A stretch of DNA of 44,525 nt from Deltaproteobacteria bacterium (GCA_023381945.1 JAMCQY010000351.1:1-44525); one strand, 5' to 3'. Positions 33,554 to 42,049 are shown, counted from the first letter of the stretch. Made by a program: numbers and translations. The notes: a model not told the origin generated them from the sequence alone.

Positions 33554-34444
33554 ATGTCGGCGCAAATTCCGGTAAGCGTCATCATCCCCACTTACAACCG
33601 GGCGGCCCTGGTCCAGGAAGCGGTGGCCTCGGTGCTGGCCCAAAGCTTCCGGGATTTTGAGCTCATCGTGGTAGATGACGGCTCCACCGACGGCACGCCG
33701 GAGGTATTGTCCCCCTATGCCTCCCGGCTCAGGTTCCTGCGCCGCGAGAACCAGAGCGGCGTCTCGGCGGCGCGCAATACCGGGATTGCCGCGGCCCGGG
33801 GAGAGTGGCTGGCCTTTCTCGACTCCGACGACCTCTGGCTGCCGGAAAAGTTGGCCAGGCAAATGGCATACTTAGAAGAACATCCGGATCTGTTGATTTG
33901 TCAGACGGAAGAAACCTGGGTGCGCCGGGGGATTAGAGTGAACCAGCCGCAGACTCACCGGAAAATCGGCGGCCAGATTTTTTATCAATCTCTGGAGCGC
34001 TGTATGGTCAGCCCTTCGGCGGTGATGCTGCACCGGCGGTTACTAGCGCAGCACGGCGGCTTTGACGAGGAGCTGCCGGCCGCGGAAGACTACGATCTCT
34101 GGCTGCGCCTGGGCTGGCGCTATGAAATCGGCCTGGTGCCGGAGCCCCTGATTATCAAGCGCGGCGGCCATGCCGACCAACTTTCGGCGCAATGGGGCCT
34201 CGACCGTTACCGCATCCGGGCCTTGCTGAAGCTTTTGGAAGAGCCCGAATTGCCGGCTTCCCAGGCCCGGGCGGCGCGGCAGGTGCTGGCCCGCAAATGC
34301 GCCATTTACGCCCAGGGCTGCGCCAAGCGGGGGAAAACCGCCGAGGCAAATTTTTATCAAAGATTAGGAGCTATTTCAAACGTTCAGTTTCCACACATTG
34401 GTGTGGTGGGCGTAGGGGCGGACCCATGTGTCCGCCCTGCTTAA
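33554..34444 (+). CDS. Family 2 glycosyltransferase
   Basis: A cytosolic or membrane-peripheral GT-A enzyme adding sugars from nucleotide donors to glycans. The 296-residue product opens with VSVIIPTYNRAALVQEAVAS, has the DDGS motif at 41-44, the DXD-type DSDD (90-93) and the acceptor-side LPAAEDYDLWLRLGW with the ED catalytic pair. The last 17 or so residues (GVVGVGADPCVRPA) are translated from a GTAGGGGCGGAC palindrome, so the natural C-terminus has been altered. It stands alone, without other polysaccharide genes beside it. Confidence 0.9.
   Translation: MSAQIPVSVIIPTYNRAALVQEAVASVLAQSFRDFELIVVDDGSTDGTPEVLSPYASRLRFLRRENQSGVSAARNTGIAAARGEWLAFLDSDDLWLPEKLARQMAYLEEHPDLLICQTEETWVRRGIRVNQPQTHRKIGGQIFYQSLERCMVSPSAVMLHRRLLAQHGGFDEELPAAEDYDLWLRLGWRYEIGLVPEPLIIKRGGHADQLSAQWGLDRYRIRALLKLLEEPELPASQARAARQVLARKCAIYAQGCAKRGKTAEANFYQRLGAISNVQFPHIGVVGVGADPCVRPA
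34412..34440. repeat. GC-rich palindrome inside the 3' end of the glycosyltransferase gene
   Basis: Arms GTAGGGGCGGAC/GTCCGCCCTGC, same kind as at 15258. It encodes the last residues of the glycosyltransferase and supplies a false upstream ATG (34428) for the next gene. Confidence 0.8.
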
Positions 34445-34463
34445 GGTCGCAACTGGAGGCCCC

Positions 34464-35042
34464 ATGGACGTCTATGCCGCCATACATCAGCGCCGCAGCC
34501 ACCGGTCCTACCGGCCGGAGATGCCGCCCCGGAAGATTCTGGAGCGGATCATCGAGGCGGCCATGTGGGCGCCCTCCGGCGTCAACCTCCAGGGCTGGGA
34601 GCTCACCGTCATGGCCGGGAAGGAACGGGATGACTTTGTCAACCTGGTGAGCCAGGCCGTCAAGTACCTCCTGCCCCGATTGAAGCAGGCCAACTTCCCC
34701 GAAGAGGCCCAGAAGCAGGTGATGCAGTTCTTTAAGAACCTGGGAGGCGCCCCGGTGGCGGTGGCGGTGACCATCTTCAAGGCGGCCGATGCGCACTCTC
34801 ATAAAAGCATAATCCAGAGCGGCGCCGCCCTGATGCAGAACCTGCTCCTGGCGGCCGCCGCTGAAGGCTTGGGCACCTGCTGGATGACCGGGGCCAACTA
34901 CCTGGAAGAGGAAATCCTGAAATTTCTGGGAAAAACGGACCGGGAACTGCTGGCCATCACCCCCGTCGGCTACCCGGCCAAGGAACCACCGCCGCCCCCT
35001 CGCAAAGGCCGGGAGGTGCGCTGGCTGGGATTTGAGGAGTAA
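34464..35042 (+). CDS. Nitroreductase family protein
   Basis: A FMN-dependent oxidoreductase of the nitroreductase fold. The 192-residue product starts MDVYAAIHQRRSHRSYRP with the RRSxRxY phosphate-binding stretch, followed by AMWAPSGVNLQGWEL (FMN site) and, near the C-terminus, GLGTCWMTGA and ITPVGYPAKEPP. I use ATG 34464, preceded by GGAGG; the frame is open 12 codons further but these lie in the palindrome. The physiological substrate is unknown. Confidence 0.9.
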   Translation: MDVYAAIHQRRSHRSYRPEMPPRKILERIIEAAMWAPSGVNLQGWELTVMAGKERDDFVNLVSQAVKYLLPRLKQANFPEEAQKQVMQFFKNLGGAPVAVAVTIFKAADAHSHKSIIQSGAALMQNLLLAAAAEGLGTCWMTGANYLEEEILKFLGKTDRELLAITPVGYPAKEPPPPPRKGREVRWLGFEE

Positions 35043-35055
35043 GCAGTTAGCAGTT
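35042..35055. repeat. Heptamer repeat (AGCAGTT x2)
   Basis: AGCAGTT-AGCAGTT overlaps the stop codon of the nitroreductase gene. Confidence 0.5.
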
Positions 35056-35081
35056 AAACCAGCGTATGTCTAAGAATTAGG

Positions 35082-35918
35082 ATGTCAAACAAAATCGAAT
35101 TAAACTCTGAACGGCCGGCTTTGCTGAAAATGCAAAAGGCCTCCGTCGTCAGGAATGGCAAACGCATTCTCGACGGCTTTTCCCTGGAGATCCGGGAGGG
35201 CGAGCATACCGCCATTCTGGGCCCCAACGGGGCCGGCAAATCCTCCTTCATTCGCCTCATCACCCGGGAGGATTATCCCCTGGCCAGTGACAACGGCGCG
35301 CCGCCCCTGTTATTATTCGGGCAAGACCTGTGGAATGTCTTTGAATTGCGCGCCCAGCTGGGTATCATATCCGCAGACCTGCAGGCCCACTTCCTGAACC
35401 GGACGCTCCCAGGACGCACCCGGGGGCTGGATACGGTGTTATCGGGCTTTTTTGCATCCTACGGCATCTTCAGCCACCATACTGTTACCGACAGCATGCG
35501 GGCGCAAGCCTGGCGTTCTCTGGAACTGCTGGAAGCCGCGCCTCTGGCGGATGCCTTCATCGAGACCATGTCCACCGGCGAAATCCGGCGCATCCTGATC
35601 GCCCGGGCTCTGGTCACCGAGCCCCGGGCCTTGATCCTCGATGAGCCCACCGCGGGGCTGGACCTGCTGGCCCGGAGCCGGTTCCTGAAAACCTTGCAGA
35701 ATATTGCCCGGAGTGGCAAGACCATTATTTTAGTGACCCATCGGGTGGAGGAAATCTTTCCCGAGATTGACCGGGTGATTTTGCTGAAAAAGGGCCGCAT
35801 CATGCTCGATGGCCAAAAAAGGGAAGTGCTGACCGGACATAATCTGTCGGCCATGTTCGGCGCGCCCATCCGGGTGCAGGAGAATGGCGGCTACTACACC
35901 GCCGGGAGCGGCGAATAA
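35082..35918 (+). CDS. ABC-type ATP-binding protein, ModF/YlmA-like
   Basis: The 278-residue single ABC domain has Walker A LGPNGAGKSS (46-55), the signature MSTGEIRR in place of LSGGQ, Walker B LILDEPTAGLD and the switch His in VTHRVEE. The altered signature and lack of any permease gene nearby resemble the ModF/YlmA group, whose partners are not well known. It could be linked to molybdate handling, as mog and MOSC are 4 kb away, but this is inferred. Confidence 0.85.
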   Translation: MSNKIELNSERPALLKMQKASVVRNGKRILDGFSLEIREGEHTAILGPNGAGKSSFIRLITREDYPLASDNGAPPLLLFGQDLWNVFELRAQLGIISADLQAHFLNRTLPGRTRGLDTVLSGFFASYGIFSHHTVTDSMRAQAWRSLELLEAAPLADAFIETMSTGEIRRILIARALVTEPRALILDEPTAGLDLLARSRFLKTLQNIARSGKTIILVTHRVEEIFPEIDRVILLKKGRIMLDGQKREVLTGHNLSAMFGAPIRVQENGGYYTAGSGE

Positions 35919-35941
35919 GACGGAAGACGGAGACCGGAGTG

Positions 35942-36010
35942 TAGGGGTCAGGGACCAGGGACCAGGGGTCAGGTAGATCATTTTCCTGGCCCCTGACCCC
36001 TGACCCCTAT
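35942..36010. repeat. Inverted pair of heptamer repeats upstream of selD
   Basis: GGGGTCA-GGGACCA-GGGACCA-GGGGTCA (35945-35972) is answered after a short spacer by CCTGGCC-CCTGACC-CCTGACC-CCTA (35985-36009), giving a long hairpin of seven-base units 50 bp upstream of the selD start. It may also end the transcript of the ABC gene. Confidence 0.75.
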
Positions 36011-36059
36011 TCACTAACTCCAAACTGCGTGACTGGTCCCAAACCAAAAGAGAGATGGC

Positions 36060-37112
36060 ATGAGCGACAACAAACAGACACCCCTGGTAGAGCAGGTGCA
36101 GGCCGCGGGCTGAGCCTCCAAGATACCTCCAGGGGTCCTGGAGGATGTCTTGAAAAGCCTGCCGTTCCGCACGCATCCAGACCTCCTGGTGGGCCTGGAG
36201 GCGGCGGACGACGCCGGGGTCTATCGTCTGACCCCGGAGCTGGCCCTGATCCAGACGGTGGATTTCTTCACCCCCATCGTCAACGATCCCTATCAATATG
36301 GCGCCATCGCCGCGGCGAACGCCCTAAGTGACATCTATGCCATGGGGGGGCGGCCCCTGATGGCCTTGAATATCGCCTGTTTTCCCTTGAAAGAGGTTCC
36401 GGCTGACACGCTCAAGGCCGTGCTCCGGGGCGGACTGGACAAGGTCCACGAAGCCGGGGCCCTGCTGGTAGGCGGCCACAGCGTCGAAGACCCGGAGATG
36501 AAATACGGGTTGGCGGTTACGGGGGTGGTGCACCCCGAGCGCATCTTCACCAAGGGCGGGGCGAAGGAAGGAGACCTGCTGGTACTCACCAAACCCCTGG
36601 GCACCGGCATCATCGCCACCGCCCTGAAAGGCCGGCTGGCTTCCAAGGAGGCGGAGGAAGCCGCCATCCGGGTGATGAGCGCCCTCAACCGGGAAGCGGC
36701 GGAAGCCCTGGACGGCCTGGAAGTGCATGCGGTCACTGACATCACCGGCTTCGGCCTGCTGGGCCACGGGCTGGAAATGGCCAAGGCCTCGAAGGCTGAA
36801 TTGACCATTTACGCTTCAAAGGTGCCGATGCTGTCCTGGGCCCGGGAGTACGCCGCCCTGGGCCTGGTGCCGGCGGGCAGCCACGCCAACCGCCGCTTTT
36901 GCGAAAACCACCTGACCCTCGCCCCCGGCGTGGATCAGATAACCGCGGACCTGCTGAGCGACGCCCAGACTTCGGGGGGGTTGTTCATCGCTATTGCGCC
37001 GAAGGACGCGGAAAACCTGATGAGCCGTTTAAAAGAGAGGGACGTGACTGAGTCGGCGATTATTGGTGAAGTGACGGGCACCGGAGTGGGCAAGATAAGT
37101 GTAATGCAGTAA
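36060..37112 (+). CDS. selD: Selenophosphate synthase, itself a selenoprotein (UGA codon 18)
   Basis: Makes selenophosphate, the selenium donor for Sec-tRNA and selenouridine, from selenide and ATP. From ATG 36060 the frame passes through an in-frame TGA at 36111-36113 and continues to TAA 37110-37112, giving 350 residues, the family length. The TGA falls exactly at the catalytic position (…AAG-U-ASKIPPGVL…), with the essential Lys at 21, so it must be read as Sec. Later motifs are DDAGVY, DFFTPIV, AANALSDIYAMGG and GFGLLGHG. A conventional gene caller would start at 36150 and lose the active site. AGAGAGA lies upstream of the start. Confidence 0.96.
36111..36144 (+). promoter_or_regulatory. 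selD UGA(Sec) with bSECIS hairpin
   Basis: Twelve bases after UGA begins a seven-pair perfect stem CCTCCAG/CTGGAGG (36126-36132 and 36138-36144) closing the loop GGGTC. The GGU in the apical loop and the distance agree with bacterial SECIS elements bound by SelB. Confidence 0.85.
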
Positions 37113-37116
37113 TTTT

Positions 37117-37178
37117 GTCATCCTGAGCGAAGCGAAGGATCTAGATTCTTCGGTCGCTTCGCTCCCTCAGAATGACAA
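37117..37178. repeat. TGTCATCCTGAGCGAAGCGAAG-type palindrome
   Basis: Arms begin TGTCATCCTGAGCGAAGCG and return as CGCTTCGCTCCCTCAGAATG, a repeat type widespread in bacterial intergenic DNA. It follows selD directly and may act as its terminator, as TTTTTT follows. Confidence 0.8.
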
Positions 37179-37227
37179 TTTTTTAGGTAGAGGGAATTTT
37201 GAAAGAGACTCTATCTTCAAAAATTAT

Positions 37228-37277
37228 CGGGCGGCCTGTGGCCGCCATAAATTCGGCGGGCACGGCCCGCCCTGATA
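37228..37277. repeat. GGGCGGCC...GGCGGGC palindromes before tyrS
   Basis: CGGGCGGCCTGTGGCCGCC and GGCGGGCACGGCCCGCCCTG lie side by side in the 190-bp selD-tyrS gap. The same two units occur in similar order after tyrS at 38525. Confidence 0.7.
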
Positions 37278-37302
37278 AAGACTTGACTGGAGCGGACCAA
37301 TC

Positions 37303-38520
37303 TTGAAACCTGTGGACGAACAACTGGCCCTGATCAAGCAGGGCTGTCACGATATCATCCGGGAAGAGGAATTGAAGGCGCGGCTGGAAAAGTCGATTAC
37401 CACAAAAAACCCGCTTCGGATTAAAGCTGGCTTCGACCCCACCGCGCCGGACCTGCACCTGGGACATACGGTGCTCATCCAGAAGCTCAAGCATTTCCAG
37501 GACCTGGGCCACCAGGTGATCTTTCTCATCGGCGATTTCACCGGCCTGATCGGCGACCCTTCCGGCAAGAGCGAGACCCGGCCGCCGCTGACCGAAGAGC
37601 AGGTCCAGGCCAACGCCGAGACCTACGAGCACCAAATCTATAAGATTCTGGACCCGGAGAAGACCCTCATCGACTTCAACAGCCGCTGGATGAAACCCAT
37701 GCAGGCGCAAGACGTCATCCGCCTGGCGGCCAGATACACCGTGGCCCGCATGCTGGAGCGGGAGGATTTTCATAAGCGCTATAACTCCCAGACGCCCATC
37801 AGCATCCACGAGTTTCTCTATCCCCTGATCCAAGGCTACGACAGCGTGGCTTTGAAGGCCGACGTGGAGTTGGGCGGCACCGACCAGACCTTCAACCTCC
37901 TGGTTGGCCGGGACTTGCAGCGGGAGTACGGCCAGATGCCCCAGGTGGTCATCACCCTGCCGCTGCTGGAAGGCCTGGACGGCGTCCAGAAGATGAGCAA
38001 ATCCCTGGGCAACTACGTGGGCATCGACGAGCCGGCGGGAGTGATGTTCGGCAAGATCATGTCCACCTCCGACACCCTGATGCTGCGCTACTTTGAGCTT
38101 CTCACCGATATCGCGCCCAACGATCTGGCCCGCCTGAAAGAGGATATCGCCTCGGGCGCCAAGCATCCCCGCCAGGTGAAAGAGGACCTGGCGGTGGAGA
38201 TCGTTACTCGTTACCATGGACGGAACGCCGCTTTGGAGGCGGCCCAGGAGTTCGCCCACATCTTCCGGGAAAAGGGCCTGCCGGAGGAGATCGAGGAGAT
38301 GACCCTGAAGGTGGATGGAGCCAAGCTGTGGCTACCCAAGATTATGGCCGAGGCGGGCCTGGCGGCCAGCACCTCCGAGGCCCGGCGGTTAATCACTCAG
38401 GGGGGCGTACAGGTGGAAGGCGAAAAAGTCACCGATGCTAATCTTGAACTGGCCGTGGGGAAATCGTATCTGCTGAAGGTGGGGAAAAGGCGGTTTAAGC
38501 GGGTGACGCTTTTAACCTAG
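37303..38520 (+). CDS. tyrS: Tyrosyl-tRNA synthetase
   Basis: A class I synthetase charging tRNA-Tyr. The 405-residue product has the HIGH-type motif as HLGH (52-55), KMSKS at about 230, and the tyrosine-binding [12 protein letters not shown] and [16 protein letters not shown]. The C-terminal S4 domain (about 340-405) has [19 protein letters not shown]. The motif types are of the TyrZ/second bacterial class. The start is TTG 37303, with GGAG about ten bases upstream; no T-box leader is seen. Confidence 0.95.
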   Translation: MKPVDEQLALIKQGCHDIIREEELKARLEKSITTKNPLRIKAGFDPTAPDLHLGHTVLIQKLKHFQDLGHQVIFLIGDFTGLIGDPSGKSETRPPLTEEQVQANAETYEHQIYKILDPEKTLIDFNSRWMKPMQAQDVIRLAARYTVARMLEREDFHKRYNSQTPISIHEFLYPLIQGYDSVALKADVELGGTDQTFNLLVGRDLQREYGQMPQVVITLPLLEGLDGVQKMSKSLGNYVGIDEPAGVMFGKIMSTSDTLMLRYFELLTDIAPNDLARLKEDIASGAKHPRQVKEDLAVEIVTRYHGRNAALEAAQEFAHIFREKGLPEEIEEMTLKVDGAKLWLPKIMAEAGLAASTSEARRLITQGGVQVEGEKVTDANLELAVGKSYLLKVGKRRFKRVTLLT

Positions 38521-38524
38521 CCTT

Positions 38525-38584
38525 TGGTAGGGCGGCCGTCCCTGGCCGCCACCGGCTAAAGGCGGGCACGGAGGCCCGCCCTAC
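38525..38584. repeat. GC-rich palindromes after tyrS
   Basis: GGTAGGGCGGCCGTCCC with GGCCGCC, then GGCGGGCACGGAGGCCCGCC and CTACC. The whole forms a long hairpin in the convergent gap between tyrS and pcnB and may end both transcripts. Confidence 0.75.
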
Positions 38585-38633
38585 CTATTGAAGAAACACA
38601 GGCGAGACGCCTATCTACCAGTCCTTCCTCAAA

Positions 38634-39938
38634 TCATTCCTGCTCTGCCCTCGCTACATCCTTATCGCCCCGGCCCCGGCCGCGATGGCGGCGGCGCCGG
38701 GGGCGGCGCCGCGGTTTGGCGGCCCTGGCCTGTGGGGGGCGGGGTGGGAGCGCCTCCGGGGAACATCTCTCCAACAGCTCCACCTCCGGGGCCTCTTTGA
38801 TTTGGTGCAGCAGCCAGGCTTCGGGGTAGAGAGCTAAGCGGGCCTGGCGGGCCGGCACGGGCCGGCGGGCTTGCAGCAGGGGCGCCACCCGGGCCTCCAG
38901 GGCCAGGATTTGGGAGACATCGTCGTGACGCTGCCGGGGAAATTCGATGCCTCCCAGGGCTTCCTTGATCCCCTGGTGGACAAATTCCCGCAGGTCCTTG
39001 AAATCTTCCGGAAAGTCCGGTCCCTGTTCCAGGAACGGGGTCAGAAATACGGCCCACAACAAACTGTCGGAAATGCTGTGTTCCGCCTGCATCAGCAGGT
39101 CGAGCCGGTGGCACAGATCCAGCAGCCGCTCACTGCCAGTCCAGCCCAGGCGCCCTTGCCAGGTGGGAAAGATAGCGTAAAACAGGCCGGATTCCAGCAT
39201 CAGCTTAAAAAAGGGCGCGGCCGCGGCGCTGCGGAAATCCTTGAGCAGCTCATCCCGTACCCGGGCCGGCGCGCAGGTGCGGATCAGGGTGCCCTTGGCC
39301 AGGATTTCGCGCCAGGCGGCTGGGTCAATGCTAAAGCCGAGGCGGGCGGCATGGCGCAGCACCCGCAGCATACGCACCGGGTCGCGCACGAACCGCACCG
39401 CCGGGTCGCCGACGACCCGGATACGACCAGCCTTCAGGTCTTCCAGGCCCGACACGTAATCCACCAGGGAAAAATCGCCGATATTATAGAACAGGGCGTT
39501 GATGGTCAGGTCCCGGCGCTGGGCGTCCTCCGCCGGGGTGCCGAAGGTGTTGTCCTTGGGCGAAGGGACTTCCTGATCCTGATTCTGGACTTCGTCGAAT
39601 TCCGACTTGCGGCGGAAGGTGGAGACCTCGACGATGCGGCCGCCCCGGAAGAAAACCTGCACCAGTCGGAAGCGCTTGCCGATGATGCGGCTGTTGCGGA
39701 AAAGCTTGCGCAACTCTCCGGGCCGGGCATTGGTGACTATGTCGAAATCCTTGGGCTTCTTACCCAAGAGCAGGTCCCGGACGCCGCCGCCCACCAGATA
39801 GGCGGTATAGCCGGCGTGGTACAGCCGGTATAGGACTTTCAAGGCTTCCAGATCGATATCTTTACGGGAAACGGTGTGTTCGGGCCGGGGAATGATGCGG
39901 GGCTCGGGCAGCGCCGATTCTGGGACGTCAAACCGCAT
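38634..39938 (-). CDS. pcnB: Poly(A) polymerase / CCA-type nucleotidyltransferase
   Basis: The nucleotidyltransferase of the class II CCA/poly(A) family that adds 3' A-tails to RNAs. The 434-residue product begins with RPEHTVSRKDIDLEALKVLY, typical of PcnB rather than Cca, then YLVGGGVRDLLLGKKPKDFDIVT with the GG and DxD catalytic motifs, and FRLVQVFF. An RNA-binding head and a very basic Arg-rich tail (about 400-425) follow. The ATG at 39938 has TATAAT seven bases before it and no Shine-Dalgarno, so the mRNA may be leaderless. Confidence 0.9.
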   Translation of the reverse strand: MRFDVPESALPEPRIIPRPEHTVSRKDIDLEALKVLYRLYHAGYTAYLVGGGVRDLLLGKKPKDFDIVTNARPGELRKLFRNSRIIGKRFRLVQVFFRGGRIVEVSTFRRKSEFDEVQNQDQEVPSPKDNTFGTPAEDAQRRDLTINALFYNIGDFSLVDYVSGLEDLKAGRIRVVGDPAVRFVRDPVRMLRVLRHAARLGFSIDPAAWREILAKGTLIRTCAPARVRDELLKDFRSAAAAPFFKLMLESGLFYAIFPTWQGRLGWTGSERLLDLCHRLDLLMQAEHSISDSLLWAVFLTPFLEQGPDFPEDFKDLREFVHQGIKEALGGIEFPRQRHDDVSQILALEARVAPLLQARRPVPARQARLALYPEAWLLHQIKEAPEVELLERCSPEALPPRPPQARAAKPRRRPRRRRHRGRGRGDKDVARAEQE

Positions 39939-39944
39939 AAAGAA

Positions 39945-39973
39945 ATTATAGCCGAAATTTCCTAATTTATTAA
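39945..39973 (-). promoter_or_regulatory. Promoter of pcnB, likely leaderless
   Basis: TTAATA-N17-TATAAT on the minus strand; the -10 box ends seven bases before the ATG. Confidence 0.5.
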
Positions 39974-40040
39974 CCTCTTATTCCTTGTTTACGCATTTTC
40001 AGCAAATAAAAAGGAAAATTTCTTGAGCAAGGGGGAATTA

Positions 40041-40069
40041 TTGACAAGCCGGTCGAATCCATATATTTC
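40041..40069 (+). promoter_or_regulatory. Probable promoter of pgpA
   Basis: TTGACA followed by TATTTC at 17 nt (or TATATT at 15 nt), about 33 bases before the pgpA ATG. A second, perfect TATAAT at 40084 has no -35 and lies very close to the start. Confidence 0.45.
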
Positions 40070-40101
40070 TAAACTGTTAGAGGTATAATGAAAAATTGGA
40101 G

Positions 40102-40566
40102 ATGACTCCGGGGCAGAGAAGGCTGGTGCTGGCCCTGGCCACCTGGGGAGGAGTGGGCCTGCTGCCCGGCGCTCCGGGTACCTGGGGGACTCTGGCGGCC
40201 CTGCCCTTATGGTGGGGGTTGGCGCACTCAGGTCCCTGGGGCTACGGCCTGGGGACGGCCGCGGTGTTGCTCCTGGCACTAAAAACCGCAGGCCCGGCCC
40301 AGGCCTATATGGGGAGGGGCGACCATCCGGCCATCGTCATCGATGAAGTCGTGGGCCTGCTGATCACCCTGGCCGGCGTCCCCTTATCCTGGCAAAATGC
40401 GGCTGCGGGTTTCGTCATTTTTAGAACCCTGGACATCCTGAAGCCCCCGCCCATCCCCTGGTTTACTGCTGGAGATTCTAGCGGCCTGGAAGTGGTGGTG
40501 GATGACGTGTTGGCGGGGGTGATGGGCAGGATGGTTTTGGAGATGGTTCTGGCTTATTTAGGCTAA
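40102..40566 (+). CDS. pgpA: Phosphatidylglycerophosphatase A
   Basis: An inner-membrane phosphatase making phosphatidylglycerol. The 154-residue product has the family opening with WGGVGLLPGAPGTWGTLAAL, DEVVGLLITL and FRTLDILKPPPIPW, and several hydrophobic segments. Start choice is uncertain: ATG 40102 has GGAG directly touching it. A five-codon ORF at 40088 (AGAGG upstream) ends in a TGA that overlaps this ATG (ATGA), suggesting coupled translation; TTG 40096 is an alternative. Confidence 0.88.
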   Translation: MTPGQRRLVLALATWGGVGLLPGAPGTWGTLAALPLWWGLAHSGPWGYGLGTAAVLLLALKTAGPAQAYMGRGDHPAIVIDEVVGLLITLAGVPLSWQNAAAGFVIFRTLDILKPPPIPWFTAGDSSGLEVVVDDVLAGVMGRMVLEMVLAYLG

Positions 40567-40600
40567 GAAGGATTTACCGCAGAGGACGCAGAGAATTTCT

Positions 40601-40621
40601 GCTCACTGCTCACTGCTTACT
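40601..40621. repeat. Heptamer repeat before cinA (GCTCACT)
   Basis: GCTCACT-GCTCACT-GCTTACT, the last base touching the ATG of cinA, leaving no room for a normal ribosome-binding site. Confidence 0.7.
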
Positions 40622-41860
40622 ATGATGACTGGTGAAATCATTGCCACCGGCGCCGAACTGATTAGCGGGCGGGTGGCCGACTTAAATGCGCGCTACGCGG
40701 CCCGGCGGCTTTTTGAGGCCGGAATCACGGTGCAGCGCATCACCATTTTAGGGGATGATCCCTCGCTGTTTGGCGAGCTTTTGCTCCGGGCGCTGGGCCG
40801 CTCCCAATTCATCATCGTTACTGGCGGCCTGGGGGCCACCGACGATGATCTCACCGCAGCCGCCGCGGCCGAGGCTTTGGGGTTGCCGCTTATACATGAC
40901 GAGGGGCTGCTAGACCGCCTCCATCGCCATCTGGAGAAATGTCAGATTCCCTGGCTGGAGCGTTACGGCCGCCTGGCCCTCATTCCCCAAGGCGCGGTGG
41001 TGTTGGACCCCGGAGGCATGGCCTGCGGCTTTGCCCTGGAACGCGACAACGTCCAGCTCTTTTTTCTGCCCGGGGTGCCCACCGAGATGCGGGGCATGTT
41101 CGACGAATACGTGCTCCCCAGGCTGCTGGAGTTGGCCGGAGACGTGGGTTGCCTGGCCCAGCGCACCTTGCGGCTGTTTGGCATTCCCGAGACCCAGTTG
41201 CAGGAGGTGATTTCGCACCTCCCGGAGTTCCAGCAGGGGGTTGGCGTCGGTTATTATCCCAATTTCCCGGAGAATCACCTTACCCTCACCGTGCATGGCT
41301 CAGACCCTGAGGCCTTGAAAGAGACCCTGGACCGCCTTACCGCGGCCCTGGCCCGGGAGGTGAATGACGCCCTGCTGGGGCCGGAAGAAGTGCCGTTGGA
41401 AGAACTGGTGGGCCGGCTGCTGCAGGAAAAGCATTTGACCCTGGCCCTGGCCGAATCCTGCACCGGCGGCCTCATCGGCCACCGGATTACCAGCGTGGCC
41501 GGGTCTTCGGATTATTTCCTGGGCGGCGTGGTCTCCTACAGCAACGAGGCCAAAGTAGACCTGCTGCACGTGGCCCCCGAGGTCCTGGCCGAGCACGGGG
41601 CAGTGAGCCCCGAGACAGCCCGGGACATGGCCGTGGGGGCGCGGGCAGCCTTTGGGGCCGACCTGGGACTGTCGGTGACCGGCATCGCCGGACCCACCGG
41701 CGGCAGCTCCGCCAAGCCGGTGGGCACGGTGTACCTCGCCCTGGCCACGCCTGAAGAAGTGGAAGTTTGGCATTACCGCTTTCACGGCAACCGGGAAGCC
41801 GTCAAGATCCTGTCGGCCGAGACCGCGTTAGATCGGTTGAGAAGGAAGCTGAAGAAATAG
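40622..41860 (+). CDS. cinA: CinA-family protein, nicotinamide-nucleotide amidohydrolase/COG1058
   Basis: The 412-residue product has the N-terminal MoCF-like (COG1058) domain, with GEIIATGAELISGRVAD at the start and IIVTGGLGATDDDLT, and the C-terminal PncC amidohydrolase domain with LAESCTGGLIGHRIT and GVVSYSNEAK. The C-terminal domain deamidates NMN for pyridine-nucleotide salvage; the N-terminal one has ADP-ribose pyrophosphatase activity in studied relatives. It is followed by thpR, and cinA-thpR usually precedes recA, which is not in this window. Confidence 0.93.
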   Translation: MMTGEIIATGAELISGRVADLNARYAARRLFEAGITVQRITILGDDPSLFGELLLRALGRSQFIIVTGGLGATDDDLTAAAAAEALGLPLIHDEGLLDRLHRHLEKCQIPWLERYGRLALIPQGAVVLDPGGMACGFALERDNVQLFFLPGVPTEMRGMFDEYVLPRLLELAGDVGCLAQRTLRLFGIPETQLQEVISHLPEFQQGVGVGYYPNFPENHLTLTVHGSDPEALKETLDRLTAALAREVNDALLGPEEVPLEELVGRLLQEKHLTLALAESCTGGLIGHRITSVAGSSDYFLGGVVSYSNEAKVDLLHVAPEVLAEHGAVSPETARDMAVGARAAFGADLGLSVTGIAGPTGGSSAKPVGTVYLALATPEEVEVWHYRFHGNREAVKILSAETALDRLRRKLKK

Positions 41861-41861
41861 C

Positions 41862-41890
41862 GGTCAGCTATTAGCAGTCAGCTTTCAGCT
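41862..41890. repeat. Heptamer-period repeat (AGTCAGC/TTTCAGC)
   Basis: GGTCAGC-TATTAGC-AGTCAGC-TTTCAGC follows the cinA stop. It is the reverse complement of the repeat at 42090, so the two bracket the 200 bases in between. Confidence 0.75.
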
Positions 41891-41955
41891 TAAAAGCATA
41901 TGATTAGATGAGTTAGCTTGACTGCACATATAATAACCGGTTGGCAAAGGAGCTT

Positions 41956-42049
41956 TTAAGTCCCCCTTTCCTAAAGGGGGATTTAGGGGGATTTTAAGCG
42001 GTTATAAAAATCCCCCCTGCCCCCCTTTAGAAAAGGGGGGGTAAAATAA
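41956..42049. repeat. C/G-run palindromic repeat
   Basis: CCCCCTTTCCTAAAGGGGG-ATTTAGGGGGATTTT and, after a short gap with AAGCGGTTAT, a second palindrome CCCCCCTGCCCCCC with AAAAGGGGGGG. It resembles the core of the MITE-like copies A and B, but without their TATAG ends. Confidence 0.75.

Noticed and set aside
37179..37302. T-box leader in front of tyrS
   Set aside because: No T-box sequence or specifier stem visible; the gap is mostly palindromic repeats.
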